From Planctomycetaceae bacterium UBA4732 (GTDB lineage Bacteria > Planctomycetota > Planctomycetia > Gemmatales > Gemmataceae), in assembly GCA_002404095.1 (NCBI GenBank), contig DHJA01000268.1, positions 19,539 to 36,566 of the forward strand: 17,028 bases of DNA, in the 5' to 3' direction. Under the pieces are notes generated by a model that was not told where the DNA came from, ran no database searches, and worked only from the letters and a program-made list of their open reading frames with translations. Shown in pieces: positions 14,536 to 17,028 of the stretch (position 1 is its first letter; every line of letters begins with the position of its first letter). Position numbers and translations under genes: made by a program.

Positions 14536-16995
14536 ATGGGCTTTTCCAATCCGTGGGGTGCCATGCTTTCGTACTCGAAAGCATGTTTCGGGACGCCAAA
14601 GCACGGCCGGCGCCCATCGGGCCGAGCGCGGCTGGAACTCGAACGACTTGAGCCGCGCAACCTTATGGCCGTCACGTCCACCCTGGTGGGCGGCGTCCTG
14701 ACCGTCATGGGAAGCCCCAACCGGGAGACCATCCGCGTCTTAGCCGACCCGACGGCGGGTCAACTGGTCGTTCAAGACGCTCAGGGCGTAGTGGGGCGTT
14801 TTGCCTCCGCCGCGGTTGCGAGTATCGCGATCTCCACAGGGGACGGCGGCTTGATTACGGTGGACAACGCCGTACTCCAGCCGACAACTATCCAAGCAGG
14901 CAACGGCGACGAACTAATCCGCACGGGCGGCGGCCCCACCACGGTCTTCGGAGGCACTGGTCCCGATAAGATCATCGCCGGCGCCGGCCCCGCGACGCTC
15001 ATCGGCGGGACCGGTCGGAACGCCTTATACGCCGGGTCCGGCGTGGACACGCTGGTGGGTGGGCCGGGCAAGAATCAGTTCTTCGAGGTGAAGCCTGTTG
15101 ATACGGTGATCGCGGGTCCGAACGACCAAATCTTCCGCGCCTCGCTGCCCCCGGCAGTCCCGGCGGCCGGCGCTCAGTTGACAGGGGCGGACGTCGGCCA
15201 ACTCTTGCAGCGCGCCTCCGCCGCGGATTCGGCTGGCGACGGTATTGTGGCGATTGTGGACCGCGGCGGGCGGTTGCTCGGCGTGCGCGTCGAGGGCAAC
15301 GTCTCGCCGTTAATCACGGGCGATCCCGCCAAGCTCACGTTCGCCATCGACGGCGCTATCGCGGAGGCGCGCACCGCCGCCTTTTTCGCCAACAACGCCG
15401 CGCCGCTCACCTCGCGCACCATCGGCTTCATCAGCCAATCGACCATCACTCAACGCGAAGTCAATTCCAGTCCGGATGTAGCCGATCCGAATTCTACGCT
15501 ATCCGGCCCTGGCTTTGTGGCGCCTATCCGCGTGGGCGGACACTTCCCGCCCGGCGTTTCCTTCACGCCGCAGGTGGATTTGTTCGCGATCGAACACACC
15601 AACCGCGACACCACGCTGCATGTCAACCCGGATGGAACCAGGACGCCGGTGCTGCACCGCTTTAACGTACCGACTCAGTTCCTTCCCCCCGTTATGCCGG
15701 GCAACCAGCCCCTGACGCCGCCCGACTCCTACGGCTTTATCTCCGGTTTGGATACGACGGCGCTGCCGCGCGGCATCGGCACCTTGCCCGGCGGCATCCC
15801 CATTTACAAACGCGACTTTCCAGGCGGCCCTCTCAACCTAGCGGGCGGCATCGGCGTCTTCTTCCCCGGCACGACAGGGTATGCCTCGGAAGAAAACTCC
15901 AGCTTGTCGTCCGACTACAACCCCACCAAGCGCGACCGCTCGCTGGAGGCGGAATACGACGCCTTCGCAGCCGTGGGCGGCGCCCCCGGCCTCGGCCTCG
16001 GCATCGGCACACTCAACGGCGTCGCGCCGGTGACTGGCGTCACTCTGCCGCTGACCCAAGACCAGATGCGAATCGACCTAGTCGGCGTCACGCTGGATAT
16101 CGTTGGCCCAGGGGGGATTCAGGGGCCGTCCCGATTGGCGCAGTTCGGCGCCACGCTGGGGATTGGCGACCCCAACAGCGGCGTCAACGAACCCGTTAAT
16201 GGCGGCGGCGCCGCCTTGCTGCCCGGACTGGGCGTACCGGACGGCTGGCTGGTGACGCCGCACGACGGCGTGGGCATTACCGCCGCCCAGGTGACGCAGA
16301 TTATCCAACAAGGCGTGGCCCAAGCCGGCCTGACACGCGCGGCCATTCGTCTGCCGGTGGGCAGCCGGACAAGCATGGTGCTCGCGGTATCGGATCGGAC
16401 CGGCGCCATACTCGGCCTTTTCCGAATGCCGGACGCCACGATCTTTTCCATCGATGTGGCCGTCGCCAAGGCGCGCAATGAAGCCTACTACAACGACGCG
16501 ACACAACTCCAACCGATCGACCAAGTTCCTGGCGTCGCTCCTGGCGTGGCCTTCACGAACCGCACCTATCGCTATCTGGCGGAGCCGCGCTTCCCGGAGG
16601 GCATCGACGGCGCCCCGCCCGGCCCGTTCTCGATCCTCAACGACGGCGGCGCCGACCGGTTCACCGGCCTGGAGAATGGGCCGCCGTTGCCGCCGTCGGC
16701 GTTCAACAGCGTCCTCGGACACGATTCGTTCCATCCGGGAACGAACTTCCACGACCCGAACAACCCGCTCAATCAAAACGGCATTGTGTTCTTCCCCGGA
16801 AGCTCGGGGGTGTACTTCAACAACATGCTCATGGGCGGGTTCGGCGTCAGCGGCGACGGCGTCGATCAAGACGACGTGGTGACGGCCGGCGGCATCTTCG
16901 GCTTCGCGGCGCCCGATCCCATCCGCGCCGATCAGGTTTTCGTGAGGGGCGTGCGGCTGCCGTACCAGAAGTTCAACCGCAACCCGGAAGGGTAA
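14536..16995 (+). CDS. Secreted protein with RTX-like repeats and two HbpS/GlcG (DUF336) modules
   Basis: An 819-residue protein. The N-terminus carries LELERLEPRNLMA (33-45), the conserved motif at the head of many exported planctomycete proteins. Residues about 122-194 contain glycine-rich units (GGTGPDKIIAG, GSGVDTLVGG) like haemolysin-type calcium-binding repeats. Two modules related to HbpS/GlcG follow. The first spans about 215-485, with GIVAIVDRGGRLLGV, AEARTAAFF and a late GGIGVFFPG. The second spans about 583-790, with MVLAVSDRTGAILGLF, VAKARNEAYY and a closing GGFGVSGDGVDQDDVVTAGG. HbpS of Streptomyces binds haem, but the haem ligands are not certain here, so haem binding is inferred. 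Both modules contain long inserts. It is divergent from the barrel-multihaem cytochrome unit, which makes a shared extracellular haem or redox function plausible. Confidence 0.82.
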   Translation: MGFSNPWGAMLSYSKACFGTPKHGRRPSGRARLELERLEPRNLMAVTSTLVGGVLTVMGSPNRETIRVLADPTAGQLVVQDAQGVVGRFASAAVASIAISTGDGGLITVDNAVLQPTTIQAGNGDELIRTGGGPTTVFGGTGPDKIIAGAGPATLIGGTGRNALYAGSGVDTLVGGPGKNQFFEVKPVDTVIAGPNDQIFRASLPPAVPAAGAQLTGADVGQLLQRASAADSAGDGIVAIVDRGGRLLGVRVEGNVSPLITGDPAKLTFAIDGAIAEARTAAFFANNAAPLTSRTIGFISQSTITQREVNSSPDVADPNSTLSGPGFVAPIRVGGHFPPGVSFTPQVDLFAIEHTNRDTTLHVNPDGTRTPVLHRFNVPTQFLPPVMPGNQPLTPPDSYGFISGLDTTALPRGIGTLPGGIPIYKRDFPGGPLNLAGGIGVFFPGTTGYASEENSSLSSDYNPTKRDRSLEAEYDAFAAVGGAPGLGLGIGTLNGVAPVTGVTLPLTQDQMRIDLVGVTLDIVGPGGIQGPSRLAQFGATLGIGDPNSGVNEPVNGGGAALLPGLGVPDGWLVTPHDGVGITAAQVTQIIQQGVAQAGLTRAAIRLPVGSRTSMVLAVSDRTGAILGLFRMPDATIFSIDVAVAKARNEAYYNDATQLQPIDQVPGVAPGVAFTNRTYRYLAEPRFPEGIDGAPPGPFSILNDGGADRFTGLENGPPLPPSAFNSVLGHDSFHPGTNFHDPNNPLNQNGIVFFPGSSGVYFNNMLMGGFGVSGDGVDQDDVVTAGGIFGFAAPDPIRADQVFVRGVRLPYQKFNRNPEG

Positions 16996-17006
16996 GAGCT
17001 AACGGA

Positions 17007-17028
17007 ATGAACTACAAGCCCGGAGCGC
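17007..17028 (+). CDS. Possible start of a further gene, cut by the window edge
   Basis: An ATG 11 bases after the preceding stop opens a frame reading MNYKPGA to the window end. The upstream sequence has only a weak purine-rich site. The short spacing would fit a second operon gene, but seven codons cannot establish that. Confidence 0.22.

Overview
The window looks like chromosomal DNA of a GC-rich planctomycete, probably of the Gemmataceae type. The evidence is the combination of a TIGR03000 envelope protein, a Ser/Thr kinase fused to a WD40 propeller, a Uma2-family nuclease, a secreted protein whose N-terminus carries a LERLEPR motif, and a giant multihaem cytochrome. The lineage call is an inference from gene families, not from a marker gene.

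Region 1 (about 38-2310, + strand) is a tight three-gene operon: a PHP-domain phosphoesterase, pseudouridine-5'-phosphate glycosidase (psuG) and a PPP-family calcineurin-like phosphatase. Gaps are 19 and 1 bases. Region 2 (2311-3442) is a leader with a promoter-like site and a small inverted repeat, followed by a secreted Cys/Gly/Tyr-rich protein with two TIGR03000 domains. Region 3 (3443-3730) lies between convergent genes. It holds a strong hairpin and a 131-base mosaic of nested inverted repeats that resembles a BIME/REP element.

Region 4 (3731-7216, - strand) is one 1161-residue membrane-anchored Hanks-type kinase with about 14 WD40-like repeats. Region 5 (7217-8377) contains the kinase promoter candidate, a hairpin, a 152-base relic of the 3' end of a multihaem cytochrome gene, and a complete Uma2 gene lying between that relic and the intact cytochrome gene.

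Region 6 (8378-14273, - strand) is the most interesting part. It encodes a predicted outer-membrane beta-barrel followed by a 1290-residue exported cytochrome with nine CXXCH sites plus one CX4CH site, fused to an LVIVD-type beta-propeller. Across a 262-base divergent spacer, region 7 (14536-16995, + strand) encodes a secreted protein with RTX-like glycine-rich repeats and two HbpS/GlcG-type (DUF336) haem-binding-like modules. Barrel, multihaem cytochrome and haem-binding-like protein together suggest an envelope redox or haem-handling module, possibly an outer-membrane electron conduit. This is inferred from domain content and gene order only. The window ends just after a possible start of a further gene.
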